NCBI RefSeq assembly: GCF_030209435.1
Contig: NZ_JARVRX010000020.1
Span: forward strand, 124,001-188,000
Source of the DNA: Mycolicibacterium sp. lyk4-40-TYG-92
GTDB lineage: Bacteria; Actinomycetota; Actinomycetes; Mycobacteriales; Mycobacteriaceae
Length of the DNA stretch: 64,000 nt
Direction: 5' to 3'
Shown here: piece after piece, positions 17,926-27,884 of the stretch
Layout: every line of letters starts with the position of its first letter
Numbering within the stretch: the stretch's first letter is position 1
The notes under the pieces: model-generated
Told to the model about the DNA's origin: nothing
The model's database searches: none
The model's input: the letters and a program-made list of their open reading frames with translations, nothing else
Made by a program: the position numbers and the translations under genes

Positions 17926-18750
17926 ATGACTGCGCATCCGTTCACCGACCTCACCACCGTCACCGCGGTGGGTGATGGCACCTTCAGCGCGACCATCGAC
18001 CCGGTGTGGACCATCGGCCCGAAGGTGCATGGGGGCTGCATGATGGCGGTGTGTGCCGCGGCTGCGCAACAAGCGATCGGTGCGGAATCCGAGCTGGCAC
18101 CGGTCGCCGTGAGCGCCAACTACCTGAATGCGCCCGACCCGGGCGAGGTGCAGCTGACGACAACGGTCCGCAAGCATGGGCGCCAGGTCGCGCTCGTCGA
18201 TGTCCAGCTGTCGCAGAATGGCCGCGCGGCGGTCAGCTGTGCGGTGACCCTCGGGCCGCTCGACGCCAAGCCGCCGCGCTACCAGGAGTCGCTCGACGTG
18301 TCCTACCTTCCGGTCGAGCCGCCGGCGGACGCCGTACCGGTGACTGCGGGCCACTCGGTCGGTGCGATTGTCCACGTGGCGCAGGGGTGCGAGTTCCTGC
18401 TCGACGCAGCGACACCGTTCCTCTCCGGCGAGGAGGGCGATCCCGTCAACCGAATGTGGTTGCGGCCCTTCGCCGATGACGAGGCCAATCCCGACACCGC
18501 CCTGCTGTTCGCTTTGATGGCCGGCGACATTACTCCCCCGGTCACCATGAATCAGGGGCACTTCGGCTGGACTCCCACCGTGCAGCTCACCACCTATGTG
18601 CGACGGCGGCCGGCGCCGGGCTGGCTGCGGGTGCAGGCCAGTTCGACCGTGGTCGGCGAGACATGGTTCGAGGAAGACCACGTCATCCTCGACTCCACCG
18701 GTCAGGTGGTCGTGCAGAGCCGCCAACTGGCGATGCTGCCGCGCGGTTAG
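17926..18750 (+). CDS. Double-hotdog acyl-CoA thioesterase, copy 2
   Basis: A 274-residue paralog of the thioesterase at 15345, colinear along the whole length, with blocks such as VHGGCMMAVCAAAA and GDITPPVTMN identical. The ATG at 17926 has GGAG 6 bases upstream and gives the same N-terminus (MTxxPFTDLT) as the paralog; a longer frame from 17872 lacks these supports. It follows the HxlR gene and is convergent with the EspK-like gene, the two stops overlapping. The pair probably arose by local duplication. Confidence 0.82.
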   Translation: MTAHPFTDLTTVTAVGDGTFSATIDPVWTIGPKVHGGCMMAVCAAAAQQAIGAESELAPVAVSANYLNAPDPGEVQLTTTVRKHGRQVALVDVQLSQNGRAAVSCAVTLGPLDAKPPRYQESLDVSYLPVEPPADAVPVTAGHSVGAIVHVAQGCEFLLDAATPFLSGEEGDPVNRMWLRPFADDEANPDTALLFALMAGDITPPVTMNQGHFGWTPTVQLTTYVRRRPAPGWLRVQASSTVVGETWFEEDHVILDSTGQVVVQSRQLAMLPRG

Positions 18751-21137
18751 GCGCCCAGTTCCACCAGCTGGGCGTCGCCCTGAATCGTCGAGAACTGCTG
18801 CCACCACACCCAATCGGTGATCGCTGCCCGCAGGTCGGCTGCGTACGGCGCGGTGTAGGCGCGGTACAGCGCCGCAGATTCCTGCAGCCGTCCGTAGGCG
18901 GCGAGCTTCTCCAGGTGTGCCGTCCGGTAGGTCTCGCCCGTCGTCTGCATCAGCGGCCGGATCGATTCCATCCACGCCTTGCCGATGGCCGCCGGGTCCG
19001 GCGGGACCAACTGAACAGGCTGCGGCGGCAACGCTTCATGTAGCTGTGCATCCGGCCACTCCGCCAGCTTTGCCGCCGCCTCGGGTGCGATGACTTCCAA
19101 GCGTGTACGGCCCTTCATCAGGCCGTCCGTCGGAATATCCTCGGGCGGAATGACTCTCGTCTGCAGGCTGCCGGCGAACGGCTGCACTTCCTGCTCAGTG
19201 CCGATCACGACCTTCAGCGTCTTCTCGTGGAAGGTGCACCACGCCTGCAACGCGACGAACGGCTCGCGAACCCAGCGGCCGCGCTGGCCGGCTGGGATGC
19301 GCTCGTCGGCGCTGACGAAGATCACCTGCGACGGCAGGCACATGCCGTCCGGAATGAACGACACCCCATAGGAATTCGCGGCGATGATCTCGCCGTCAGT
19401 CGTCACGCCGACCGCCCACACGAAGTTCCACGCCATCGCCGGGATCGACGGCGGCGCATGCAACGCCGCTGCGATCCGTTCCGCGAACTGCACGTCCGCG
19501 TCACCCGCGGACTTGCGCACCAGACCGGCCCGTGCCGCGGCAGCCATCGCGTCACGCTCGGCCCGCGCCGCCGTCACCGGGATCGGCGCCGCGGCGGCGG
19601 CGTTCTGCTGCTGGTTGGTCGACATGGGCGCGACACCCGGACCACCCGGAACACCGGCACCTGCACCGGGTTGGGCGACCGGCGCGGCCGGGGATGGCGT
19701 CGGGGCGGGACCGAGTGGGGCGGCCGGCGCGGCGCCGGCTGGTGTGCCTGTCGCCGGTGCTGCGGTGCTCGCCGATGCCTGCGCTACCGGCGCAGCACCT
19801 CCGGGGCCAGCGCCGGCCGCCGCCCCACTTGCGGCGGCTGGAGCGCCTGACGTTGCGCCGGTCTGAGTCGCCGGCTCTGTCGTAGCGAGCGGCGCGGCAT
19901 TCGCCGCCGCAGCCAACGGCTGCGCGTTCGGAAGTTGGCCGAACGGGTTCTTCGGGGTATCCGGCGCCTGCTGGCCAGTCGGCTGGCCGGTGCTTTGGCC
20001 TGCGCCCTGTTGACCAGTACCCTGGCCAGTCGCGGAGCTTGACGTGCTGCCGGTCGCAGAGCTGGCGGCGGGCGAAGCTGAGGGTGCACCCGTCGACGTC
20101 GTCGCTGATGGGGTCGGACGAGAACCAGGTGACCCCACCGCCCCATTGATGCCACCAGCAGGTGTCGGTGCGCCCGATGCGTCAGGATTTGCAGGCGTCT
20201 GCGGTACGTTCACTTGAGGAGTTGCGGGTTTCGCAGGCGCGGCATCTTTTGTTCCGCCACCACCGCGGGCCGGGTCAGACGTACCGGCGTTGGCCGCCAA
20301 TTGCGAGGGCGATGGACCGTCCCCAGCGGCGTCTTTCGTGCCTCCCCCACCGCGGGGTGGGTCAGACGTACCGGCATTGGCCAATTGCGAGGGCGACGGA
20401 CCTTCCCCGGCGGCATTGGTCGCCCCACCGGCTCCCTGTCCACCGCCACCTCCGGTCGCAAGTGAACCTGGTGGCTGCCCTATCTGAGGAGCGCCGGAGA
20501 CGCCAGGATTACCGACTGGCGGAGGGGGTACCGGCCCAGGCACCCTGCCATCGGCGCCAGGTGTAGCGGCCGGAACGCTCAACTCCTTGGCCAGGGCAGT
20601 CGCGCACTTAGCCACCGCAGCGGTGTTTTCGGCTAGACCCAGGGCCTTCATCGTCTCGATCATTTTGGTGAACAGAGCCGCCGAGTTGAAAAACGCATTT
20701 GCCCCAGCGGTATCACCTGATTGATTCGCCGCATGCGCAGCCGCCAGCATGTTCTTAGATGCTTGTTCGAACTGCAAACACGCCTGCTGGATAAGCTCAG
20801 CAGTCCTATTTACCTCGTTTTTAGTCTGCACTACCGCAGATTCGGCGCGGAATACCTTTCTCGCAGCGTCATACGCGGCTTTACAAGCCTTCCCATACGA
20901 ACCGAGAACACCGGTGGCCGCGGCTTGCGCAAGCCGACCAGCCTCTCCCTCCCAATCGGATAGCTGCATCCGCTGGTGAGCATGGTGCGGAATCAGCTCG
21001 CCATCAAGGTGGTCACCCAACGCCATGAGTCTCACAGCAATATCATTGAGCGCATTCTCATCAATGTCCGGGAACGCAGGGGGAACTACGGTGGCCTCGC
21101 CGTACTTACCGCCGTGATAACGCTCAATTGATGCCAT
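18747..21137 (-). CDS. EspK-like ESX secretion-associated protein
   Basis: A 796-residue three-part protein. Residues 1-190 are helical with a W-x-G turn (DWEGEAG, Trp62), as in WXG/PPE/EspK N-termini. Residues about 195-530 are low-complexity Pro/Ala/Gly/Thr with a 29-residue tandem repeat. Residues about 535-796 match, from memory, the C-terminal domain of EspK (Rv3879c): RDAMAAAARAG, FVWAVGVTTDGEIIAANSYG, FIPDGMCLPSQV, VALQAWCTFHEKTLKVVIGT. EspK is a cytosolic ESX-1-associated protein reported to bind EspB. No ESX core gene is nearby, so this copy must serve an ESX system elsewhere. The N-terminal half is visibly less GC-rich than its neighbours. Confidence 0.82.
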   Translation of the reverse strand: MASIERYHGGKYGEATVVPPAFPDIDENALNDIAVRLMALGDHLDGELIPHHAHQRMQLSDWEGEAGRLAQAAATGVLGSYGKACKAAYDAARKVFRAESAVVQTKNEVNRTAELIQQACLQFEQASKNMLAAAHAANQSGDTAGANAFFNSAALFTKMIETMKALGLAENTAAVAKCATALAKELSVPAATPGADGRVPGPVPPPPVGNPGVSGAPQIGQPPGSLATGGGGGQGAGGATNAAGEGPSPSQLANAGTSDPPRGGGGTKDAAGDGPSPSQLAANAGTSDPARGGGGTKDAAPAKPATPQVNVPQTPANPDASGAPTPAGGINGAVGSPGSRPTPSATTSTGAPSASPAASSATGSTSSSATGQGTGQQGAGQSTGQPTGQQAPDTPKNPFGQLPNAQPLAAAANAAPLATTEPATQTGATSGAPAAASGAAAGAGPGGAAPVAQASASTAAPATGTPAGAAPAAPLGPAPTPSPAAPVAQPGAGAGVPGGPGVAPMSTNQQQNAAAAAPIPVTAARAERDAMAAAARAGLVRKSAGDADVQFAERIAAALHAPPSIPAMAWNFVWAVGVTTDGEIIAANSYGVSFIPDGMCLPSQVIFVSADERIPAGQRGRWVREPFVALQAWCTFHEKTLKVVIGTEQEVQPFAGSLQTRVIPPEDIPTDGLMKGRTRLEVIAPEAAAKLAEWPDAQLHEALPPQPVQLVPPDPAAIGKAWMESIRPLMQTTGETYRTAHLEKLAAYGRLQESAALYRAYTAPYAADLRAAITDWVWWQQFSTIQGDAQLVELGA
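20251..20421 (-). repeat. Tandem repeat (about 87 bp) inside the EspK-like gene
   Basis: Two adjacent copies, 20251-20337 (87 bp) and 20338-20421 (84 bp, one codon lost), encode the unit DGPSPSQLAANAGTSDPARG plus GGGTKDAAG in the Pro/Gly-rich linker. The shared core GTCAGACGTACCGGC occurs at 20274 and 20361. Copy number could vary between strains. Confidence 0.8.
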
Positions 21138-21155
21138 TCTAAATCACCATTCGGT

Positions 21156-21227
21156 TGAATACACCGCACGAGTCATCGGATGAAAAATCAAGTATTCACT
21201 AACGAACAGACTCCGGGCATTGAATAC
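21156..21227. promoter_or_regulatory. Three TGAATAC sites upstream of the EspK-like gene
   Basis: TGAATAC occurs at 21156-21162 and 21221-21227, and inverted (GTATTCA) at 21192-21198, all inside the 115-base gap before the EspK-like gene, which is AT-rich for this genome. They could be regulator sites or -10-like elements. Pattern only. Confidence 0.35.
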
Positions 21228-21252
21228 ATACGCGAGCATATGACTTCGACTC

Positions 21253-22398
21253 CTATCCGGCGATGGCATCACAAGCAGCCAGAACAATTCCAGGCGACAT
21301 TTGACCCGCGAGGTAGATACTCGAATCGTTCGGTTGGTACGTAGGCAACGCCTCGATATATGTACGTCTGTACTGAACGCCCAAGAGGATCAAATCCTGA
21401 ACAATCCCGTTGGAACTCTGCTGCGCCAGCTCCTCGAGCGAACTGGCGGTCGAACTCATGACTGCTACGACCGTAGTGGTAAGAGATTCCTGCTCCGGCG
21501 ACCAATTGGCCGCCGGTATCTTGGGATCGGTATCCAGCCATTTCTTAAAGTCCGGATTCTGCAATAATTGGTCGAGAGTAGAGCCAAGGCCCCGACACAC
21601 AGGGTCAGGGGATTCAAACATTCTTTGCGGATTAGACGGGTCTCCGACTGGCGCAATCGACTTCGGTGGCTTCGGCGCAGGAATCAATGAGGCTCGGGCA
21701 GCAGCAGCCCCCGAAAATACGGCGCTACAAATATGTCCGATAACATTTCCTGCAGTAGAGGCCGCCTGCGCTAGATTGTCATCTACCGGACGATACGTAT
21801 CCAATTTGGAAATACTATCCGCATAAGCGCGGGCATAGACGATAAACTGACCGTATAATTCCCGCATAACGCGGTGTGTAGTCATTTTCACCAACGGCAC
21901 GGCTTGCTCGGCAACCGTGCGCATGACTTTTGCAACCGCTTCGTACTGCGCGCGCACCTCCGGTGTCCACGCAGACGCAGGCAAGGACTGATCTCTCTGC
22001 GCCCAACCGTTGCGTCCAGCAGCTGCGAATGTTGCCTGGATAGGTGTCCACGGCGCACATGACGGGTCCTCGGTAATGATTCCAACCGGCCCAGTGTCGT
22101 TGGCACTCGCGACATCAGACGGTGCAGCTGAAGTCTTGGTGCCACCTCCGCCTCCACCATTGCTGTCACCACTGTTCTTGGTGCACGACACTGCGACTAC
22201 GGCCGTCACCGCGATAACCGCAACCAGCGACACCGCACCGATGGCCCACTTAGCGGCGCCGCCCTTCTTCGGCGGAACCGGCGCCGGCCACCGCTGCTGC
22301 GGACCCCACTGCCCACCCGGTCCCGGCTGTCCCGGCTGTCCCGGCCAGCCACCCGGCTGCTGCGGCGGGGGCGCACCCCACGTCGGCGGTTGCGTCAC
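21253..22398 (-). CDS. Single-pass membrane protein of the ESX-type cassette, unknown function
   Basis: A 381-residue protein: Pro/Gly/Gln/Trp-rich cytoplasmic tail (1-46), one transmembrane helix (about 51-71) ending in Cys72, a Gly/Ser linker, then a helical extracytoplasmic domain that looks like two related halves. Segments RAQYEAVAKVMRTVAEQAVP and EQESLTTTVVAVMSSTASSL play matching parts, as do QFIVYARAYADSI and GVQYRRTYIEALP. Four further cysteines could form disulfides. GTG start with GGGAGGA 7 bases upstream. It sits between the EspJ-like and EspK-like genes on the same strand. Base composition is clearly lower in GC than flanking genes. I do not recognise a named family. Confidence 0.72.
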   Translation of the reverse strand: MTQPPTWGAPPPQQPGGWPGQPGQPGPGGQWGPQQRWPAPVPPKKGGAAKWAIGAVSLVAVIAVTAVVAVSCTKNSGDSNGGGGGGTKTSAAPSDVASANDTGPVGIITEDPSCAPWTPIQATFAAAGRNGWAQRDQSLPASAWTPEVRAQYEAVAKVMRTVAEQAVPLVKMTTHRVMRELYGQFIVYARAYADSISKLDTYRPVDDNLAQAASTAGNVIGHICSAVFSGAAAARASLIPAPKPPKSIAPVGDPSNPQRMFESPDPVCRGLGSTLDQLLQNPDFKKWLDTDPKIPAANWSPEQESLTTTVVAVMSSTASSLEELAQQSSNGIVQDLILLGVQYRRTYIEALPTYQPNDSSIYLAGQMSPGIVLAACDAIAG

Positions 22399-22446
22399 AG
22401 ATCGTCCTCCCTCAGATACTCAACGCAAGACAGTCAAGACCGAAAA

Positions 22447-23211
22447 TTACACATCAACCGCAGGATTTGCGGCGTGGCGCCCCGACCGCGGCGCCGGCGT
22501 GGATGGTGGCACCGGTGCGCTGGGGCCACTGGTCGGACCCGCTGCGGCGTGCTTCTTGTCGGCCTCGGGGTCCTTCTTTTCCTCGGGCTTCTCGTACCGC
22601 TTCTCCTCGCGGGCCTTCTCGTCGCCCGGCTTGCGGTCCTCCGGCTTGAGCTGTTGGCCGGCCGCCCCACCGACTCCGCCGGCGCCAGCGCCACCCTCAC
22701 CCGGCTTGCCGCCATCTTTGCCTGCCTGGCCAGCCAGCTGCTGGACCTGCTGCCCGATCTGCTGGGCCGCCTGCATCGCGGTCTGCGGAACCGAGCCCAG
22801 CGCCTGCATGGCCTGCGCGGGCGCCTGGAAGGCCTGCATCGCCATGCCCATCATCTGACCGAACTGGCCCATCCCGCCGTCTGCGCCGCCGCCGGCCTTG
22901 CCAGCGGCAGATGCGGGATTCAGGTTTGCAGCGGCTTTCTGAATCGTCTGTCCGCCCGCTTCGTCGCCACTCTGATAGGCGCTGCGAGCCGAGGACACCT
23001 TTCCCGCAAAAGCATCATCGTCGGCCTGTGCAGCCGCGACCTTCTCGTTCGCGCCGTCGACCAGCGTCGGCACGTATGACGAGAGCATCAGGCTCACGGG
23101 GTCAGCGCCCGCAGGAAGATGCACCCACCCCAGGGGCGGCACCGAAGCCGCCGACCACGACATGGTCTCCAGGTCGACCTTCAACTCACCGCTCAACGCG
23201 TCCACCCCCAC
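22447..23211 (-). CDS. EspJ-like candidate ESX-1 substrate
   Basis: A 254-residue protein, first of three same-strand genes. The N-terminal 90 residues are helical and end in AYQSGDEAGG, containing YQSGD (79-83), the Y-x-x-x-D/E type signal used by ESX substrates. EspJ (Rv3878) has an equivalent YAKTD at the same relative place. The rest is Gly/Ala/Gln-rich (about 95-180), then a Lys/Glu-rich charged block (KPEDRKPGDEKAREEKR) and a Pro-rich tail, a composition like EspJ. GTG start (23211; an in-frame GTG at 23205 is possible) without an obvious ribosome site. Substrate status is inference. Confidence 0.65.
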   Translation of the reverse strand: MGVDALSGELKVDLETMSWSAASVPPLGWVHLPAGADPVSLMLSSYVPTLVDGANEKVAAAQADDDAFAGKVSSARSAYQSGDEAGGQTIQKAAANLNPASAAGKAGGGADGGMGQFGQMMGMAMQAFQAPAQAMQALGSVPQTAMQAAQQIGQQVQQLAGQAGKDGGKPGEGGAGAGGVGGAAGQQLKPEDRKPGDEKAREEKRYEKPEEKKDPEADKKHAAAGPTSGPSAPVPPSTPAPRSGRHAANPAVDV

Positions 23212-23326
23212 ATCTGGACAGTCCCGCGTTTGAGATTACCCGCACCGCCAACCCCAGTCCTGCACCAATCTTGCGCAGCGTCGAGTACGAGTTTGCTCAG
23301 ATCACGAGCCGCAGCAGAAACCAGCG

Positions 23327-25669
23327 CTAGGCGGCCGAAGTCACGCGGTAGACGTCGTACACACCTTCGACATTGCGCACCACGTTCAGCACATGACCGA
23401 GATGCTTCGGATCGCCCATTTCAAAAGTGAAGCGGCTGATCGCAACTCGATCGTTGGACGTGGTGACGGACGCCGACAGGATGTTGACCTTCTCATCGGC
23501 GAGCACCCGGGTGACGTCGGACAGCAACCGGTGCCGGTCGAGAGCCTCGACCTGGATGGCCACCAGGAACACCGACGACGGCGACGGCGCCCACTTCACG
23601 TCGATGATGCGCTCGGCCTGCTGCTGCAGCGACGTGGCGTTGGTGCAGTCGGTCCGGTGCACACTCACGCCACCGCCGCGGGTCACGAAGCCCATGATGT
23701 TGTCGCCGGGCACCGGCGTGCAGCACTTGGCGAGTTTGCACAGCACCCCGGGGGCACCCGGAACTGCCACGCCCACATCGTCATTCGTACGGCGCCGCAC
23801 CGGCATGGTGGCCGGCGTCGACCGTTCGGCGATCTCGTCGGCAGCTTCGTCGTCGCCACCGAGCGTGGCCACGAGTCGCTGCACGACGTGCCGTGCCGAC
23901 ACGTGCCCCTCACCGACGGCGGTGTACAGCGCCGAGACGTCCGCGTAGCGCAGTTCGCGGGCCAGCGCGGCCATCAGTTCGGCGTTCATCAACCGCTGCA
24001 ACGGCATTCCGCCGCGGCGCACCTCGCGCGCGATGGCGTCCTTGCCGGTCTCGAGGGCCTCTTCACGCCGTTCCTTGGCGAACCACTGCCGAATCTTGGC
24101 CTTCGCCCGCGGCGACACCACGAACGTCTGCCAGTCGCGCGACGGGCCGGCGTTCTGCGCCTTGGAGGTGAAAACCTCGACGACCTCACCGTTTTCGAGC
24201 TTGCGCTCGAGCGCGACGAGTCGGCCGTTGACGCGGGCGCCGATGCAGCGGTGCCCGACCTCGGTGTGCACGGCGTACGCGAAGTCGACGGGCGTGGAAC
24301 CGGCCGGCAGCGTGATCACGTCACCCTTGGGGGTGAACACGAAGATCTCCTGCACGGCAAGGTCGTAACGCAGCGACTCCAGGAACTCGCCCGGGTCCGC
24401 GGCTTCCCGCTGCCAGTCGAGCAGCTGGCGCATCCACGCCATGTCGTCGATCTCGGTGGCGTGGCCGCCCGCCGGTAACCCGTTGCGGCCCTTGGCTTCC
24501 TTGTAGCGCCAGTGCGCTGCGATGCCGTACTCGGCGGTGCGGTGCATGTCGATGGTGCGGATCTGCACCTCCAGCGGCTTGCCCTCCGGGCCGACGACCG
24601 TGGTGTGCAGCGATTGGTAGACGCCGAACCTCGGCTGGGCGATGTAGTCCTTGAACCGCCCGGCCATCGGCTGCCACAGCGAGTGCACGACGCCGACGGC
24701 GGCGTAACAGTCGCGGATCTCGTCGCACAGGATGCGCACGCCGACCAGGTCATGGATGTCGTCGAAGTCGCGGCCTTTGACGATCATCTTCTGGTAGATG
24801 GACCAGTAGTGCTTGGGCCGTCCCTCGACCGTCGCGTTGATCTTCATGGCCTGCAGCGAATTGGCGATCTCGGCACGCACCTTGGCCAGGTAGGTGTCAC
24901 GCGACGGCGCCCGATCGGCGACCAGGCGCACGATCTCCTCGTACCGCTTGGGGTGCAGGATCGCGAAGGACAAATCCTCCAGCTCCCACTTCACGGTGGC
25001 CATACCGAGCCGATGGGCAAGCGGCGCAATGACTTCCAGCGTCTCGCGGGCCTTGCGAGCCTGCTTCTCCGGCGGCAGGAACCGCATGGTGCGCATGTTG
25101 TGCAACCGGTCGGCGACCTTGATCACCAGCACGCGGGGATCGCGCGCCATGGCGATGATCATCTTGCGGATGGTCTCGGCCTCGGCCGCCGAGCCCAGCA
25201 CCACCTTGTCGAGCTTGGTGACGCCGTCGACCAGATGACCGACCTCGGTGCCGAACTCGGCGGTGAGCGCCTCGAGCGTGTAGCCGGTGTCCTCGACGGT
25301 GTCGTGCAGCAGGGCGGCGACGAGCGTCGTGGTGTCCATGCCGAGCTCGGCCAGGATGTTGGCGACAGCCAGCGGATGGGTGATGTACGGATCACCAGAC
25401 TTGCGCAGCTGCGGCGCATGCCGCTCCTCGGCAATCTCGTAGGCGCGCTGCAGGATCGCCAGGTCGGCCTTCGGGTAGTACTCGCGGTGCACCGCGACCA
25501 GCGGCTCGAGGACCGGGTTCACCAGGCTGCGCTGCGCGGTCATCCGACGGGCGAGCCGGGCACGGACGCGGCGGGATGCGCTGACGGTGCCCTTGGCCGC
25601 TTCCGGTGATGCTCCCGGCGGCGGCTCGGGCGGCGCCGACTGGACCTGCGTCACCTTGTCGTCAGCCAA
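23327..25669 (-). CDS. relA: Bifunctional (p)ppGpp synthetase/hydrolase
   Basis: Makes and breaks (p)ppGpp in the stringent response; nearly identical in layout to Rv2583c. 780 residues: HD hydrolase domain with [10 protein letters not shown], synthetase domain with [13 protein letters not shown] and the RFKD motif typical of bifunctional enzymes, TGS domain ([20 protein letters not shown]), a zinc-finger/helical region (CCTPVPGD) and a C-terminal ACT domain. The start is TTG. The ESX-type cassette lies directly downstream on the same strand, after a gap of about 115 bases. apt lies upstream. Confidence 0.96.
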   Translation of the reverse strand: MADDKVTQVQSAPPEPPPGASPEAAKGTVSASRRVRARLARRMTAQRSLVNPVLEPLVAVHREYYPKADLAILQRAYEIAEERHAPQLRKSGDPYITHPLAVANILAELGMDTTTLVAALLHDTVEDTGYTLEALTAEFGTEVGHLVDGVTKLDKVVLGSAAEAETIRKMIIAMARDPRVLVIKVADRLHNMRTMRFLPPEKQARKARETLEVIAPLAHRLGMATVKWELEDLSFAILHPKRYEEIVRLVADRAPSRDTYLAKVRAEIANSLQAMKINATVEGRPKHYWSIYQKMIVKGRDFDDIHDLVGVRILCDEIRDCYAAVGVVHSLWQPMAGRFKDYIAQPRFGVYQSLHTTVVGPEGKPLEVQIRTIDMHRTAEYGIAAHWRYKEAKGRNGLPAGGHATEIDDMAWMRQLLDWQREAADPGEFLESLRYDLAVQEIFVFTPKGDVITLPAGSTPVDFAYAVHTEVGHRCIGARVNGRLVALERKLENGEVVEVFTSKAQNAGPSRDWQTFVVSPRAKAKIRQWFAKERREEALETGKDAIAREVRRGGMPLQRLMNAELMAALARELRYADVSALYTAVGEGHVSARHVVQRLVATLGGDDEAADEIAERSTPATMPVRRRTNDDVGVAVPGAPGVLCKLAKCCTPVPGDNIMGFVTRGGGVSVHRTDCTNATSLQQQAERIIDVKWAPSPSSVFLVAIQVEALDRHRLLSDVTRVLADEKVNILSASVTTSNDRVAISRFTFEMGDPKHLGHVLNVVRNVEGVYDVYRVTSAA

Positions 25670-25710
25670 CGCCGCACACCTCCTACACCTGGTTTGTCGA
25701 GAATAGCCCC

Positions 25711-26235
25711 TCAGACCACGTACAGGCTGGTGACCTGTAGCGGTTCCAGCACAGCGCGTCCGCCGAGGCCACCCAGCTCCAGCACGACCGCGGCCGCGGT
25801 CACCGTCGCACCTGCCGCCTGCAGCAGCCGGACCGTCGCAGCAACCGTGCCGCCGGTAGCGAGCACGTCGTCTATCACGACAACGCGCCGGCCCGTCAGA
25901 TCGATCCCATCGGCGGGAATCTCCAGCGTGGCACTGCCGTACTCCAGTGCATAGGACTGGCTGTGCACCGGCGGCGGCAACTTCCCGCCCTTGCGGACGG
26001 CAAGCACTCCGGTCCCCAACCGCGTCGCGACCGCGGCGCCCAGCAGGAACCCGCGGGCGTCGATGCCGGCAACCAGGTCGACGCCGTCGGCCACCTCGGC
26101 CAGTGCGGCCGTCACCGCGGCCAGTCCGCGGCCGTCGGCGAGCAACGGCGTCAGGTCCTTGAACTGGATGCCCGGCTCCGGGAAGTCCGGCACCTCACGG
26201 ACCAGTTCGGTGAAGAGGGCGTTCAGATCGGTCAC
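25711..26235 (-). CDS. apt: Adenine phosphoribosyltransferase
   Basis: Salvages adenine to AMP with PRPP. The PRPP loop is [13 protein letters not shown] and the family N-terminus [18 protein letters not shown]. The frame is open to 26274, but GTG at 26235 overlaps the stop of the lipoprotein gene (GTGA) and gives a normal 174-residue enzyme. Gene order lipoprotein-apt-relA matches Rv2585c-Rv2584c-Rv2583c. Confidence 0.94.
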   Translation of the reverse strand: MTDLNALFTELVREVPDFPEPGIQFKDLTPLLADGRGLAAVTAALAEVADGVDLVAGIDARGFLLGAAVATRLGTGVLAVRKGGKLPPPVHSQSYALEYGSATLEIPADGIDLTGRRVVVIDDVLATGGTVAATVRLLQAAGATVTAAAVVLELGGLGGRAVLEPLQVTSLYVV

Positions 26236-27878
26236 TTGCTCCCCCAGCGGTCCATGTTCCAGCCGGCGCCCCACCGCGTGGGGTTGGCGCGCACGAGCGT
26301 CAGGTCATTCGTCACCAGCAGGGTCCGCTGCTGGCGGTACAGCGGCAGGGTCGGCACGTCGCCCCACAGGACGCCGGCTCCCTCACCGAGCAGGCGCGCC
26401 TGCTCCTTGGGATCGGTGGTGACGGCCAGGGCGGCGATCACGCCGTCGACGCGTTCGTTGGCATAGCCGGACAGATCGTTGCCGTTGCCGCTGTGCAACG
26501 CGTACGAATCCACCACCGACGAACCACTCGAACCGCTACCGGCCGCACCCCCGCCACCGGACAAGAGGACGTCGATGTCGTTGGCGCGCAGGCTCTGTAC
26601 ACCCACCGTCGGCGCGGCCACCTCCTGCACGGTGATGCCCGCGGTGGCGCACGACTTGGTGATCGCGGCGACGACCGACGCCAGCCGGGCATCCGGCCCG
26701 CGGTATCCCATCCGCACTGTGAGGGGCTGGCCACCCGCGGCGGCGCGTGCCCCGTCCACGTCGGCAGCAGCGAATTGCCCACTCGCGTCGACGTTTTCGG
26801 CTACCGCGAGGGAATCGTCCGATGCCGTGTTGAGCCGCGCGTTGCTGACGGGAACGCCGACCGCGGCGGCGATGGCGTCCCGCGGCGTGCACAGTGCGAC
26901 GGCACGCCGCGCACCGGGATCGGCCAGTGCGCCCTGCGCGGCGAAGATCAGCTGCTGGATGTCGTCGGACGCGCTGTCCTTGCGCACGTAGCTCGACGGG
27001 ATATCGTCCTTGCCGACCACGCCGGCGGCGATGTCGACAACCTCGGCCTTGCCGGACTTGATCCGGCTCGCGATGTCGGCACCCCGCGGCGCCACCGTGA
27101 TCTTGCCGATCACCGGCTTGGCGCCCCACCATTTGTCGTTGGCGGCCAACGTGATCGAGCCGTCCTTCGCCACCGACGCCAGCTTGTAGGGGCCGGACGA
27201 CGGGAACTTCTTGAGGTCCGCGTCGGGCTTCAGATCCCACGTGGTGTTCCAGGCGTCGGCGATCTTGTCGATGGTCGGCGCGTCGCCGCTCTGCAGCGCC
27301 TTGGTCACACCGCCCTCACCGAGACCGAGCGCGTCGTCCAGCACGTGCGCCGGCAACAGCGACGTCGCCGCGAACAACTGGCCGTAGTCGGTGATGTCGC
27401 GGTCGCGGACGAACGTCACCCGGGCCCGCTTCTGGCCCGGGGTGCAGTCGACGACCGCGATGTCGCTGTACCCGGCGCGACTGGCCGCGTCGAACGCCGG
27501 GAACTGCCCCGACTGCGCGGCCCAGGCCAGCACCATGTCGTCACATGTGACCGGCTTCCCGTCGGAGTAGACGGCGCTGTCGTTGATCTTGTAGTCAAGT
27601 GTCAGCGGGGCCCGACCCATCACCGAAACGGTGCCGAAGTCGCGGTCGGCGACCACCTGCCCGTCGGGCCCGCGAAAGTTGAAACCCGTCTGTACCCGCG
27701 AAAACGCCTGGGGCGCACCCGATGCCGCGCCGACTACCGACGCGGTGTTGTAGGTGGGCAACGCGCCGTCGACGATGTAGTCGACGGTGTCGGCCGAACT
27801 GTCGCAACCGGACAGCCCGAAACCGGCCACCACCATCACCGCACCGGCCAAGGCAGTCCGGCGGAACCGGGCGGGCAT
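26232..27878 (-). CDS. Family 5 solute-binding lipoprotein
   Basis: A 548-residue extracytoplasmic binding protein of the DppA/OppA (SBP_bac_5) family, ortholog of Rv2585c by position. The signal peptide ends in the lipobox LSGC with Cys25. Segments such as [16 protein letters not shown] and [20 protein letters not shown] are typical of the family. No permease or ATPase gene is adjacent. Placed between secF (7 bases upstream) and apt (4-base overlap) in one transcript. The ligand is probably a peptide or a related compound, unproven. Confidence 0.9.
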   Translation of the reverse strand: MPARFRRTALAGAVMVVAGFGLSGCDSSADTVDYIVDGALPTYNTASVVGAASGAPQAFSRVQTGFNFRGPDGQVVADRDFGTVSVMGRAPLTLDYKINDSAVYSDGKPVTCDDMVLAWAAQSGQFPAFDAASRAGYSDIAVVDCTPGQKRARVTFVRDRDITDYGQLFAATSLLPAHVLDDALGLGEGGVTKALQSGDAPTIDKIADAWNTTWDLKPDADLKKFPSSGPYKLASVAKDGSITLAANDKWWGAKPVIGKITVAPRGADIASRIKSGKAEVVDIAAGVVGKDDIPSSYVRKDSASDDIQQLIFAAQGALADPGARRAVALCTPRDAIAAAVGVPVSNARLNTASDDSLAVAENVDASGQFAAADVDGARAAAGGQPLTVRMGYRGPDARLASVVAAITKSCATAGITVQEVAAPTVGVQSLRANDIDVLLSGGGGAAGSGSSGSSVVDSYALHSGNGNDLSGYANERVDGVIAALAVTTDPKEQARLLGEGAGVLWGDVPTLPLYRQQRTLLVTNDLTLVRANPTRWGAGWNMDRWGSK

Positions 27879-27884
27879 CGAGGG

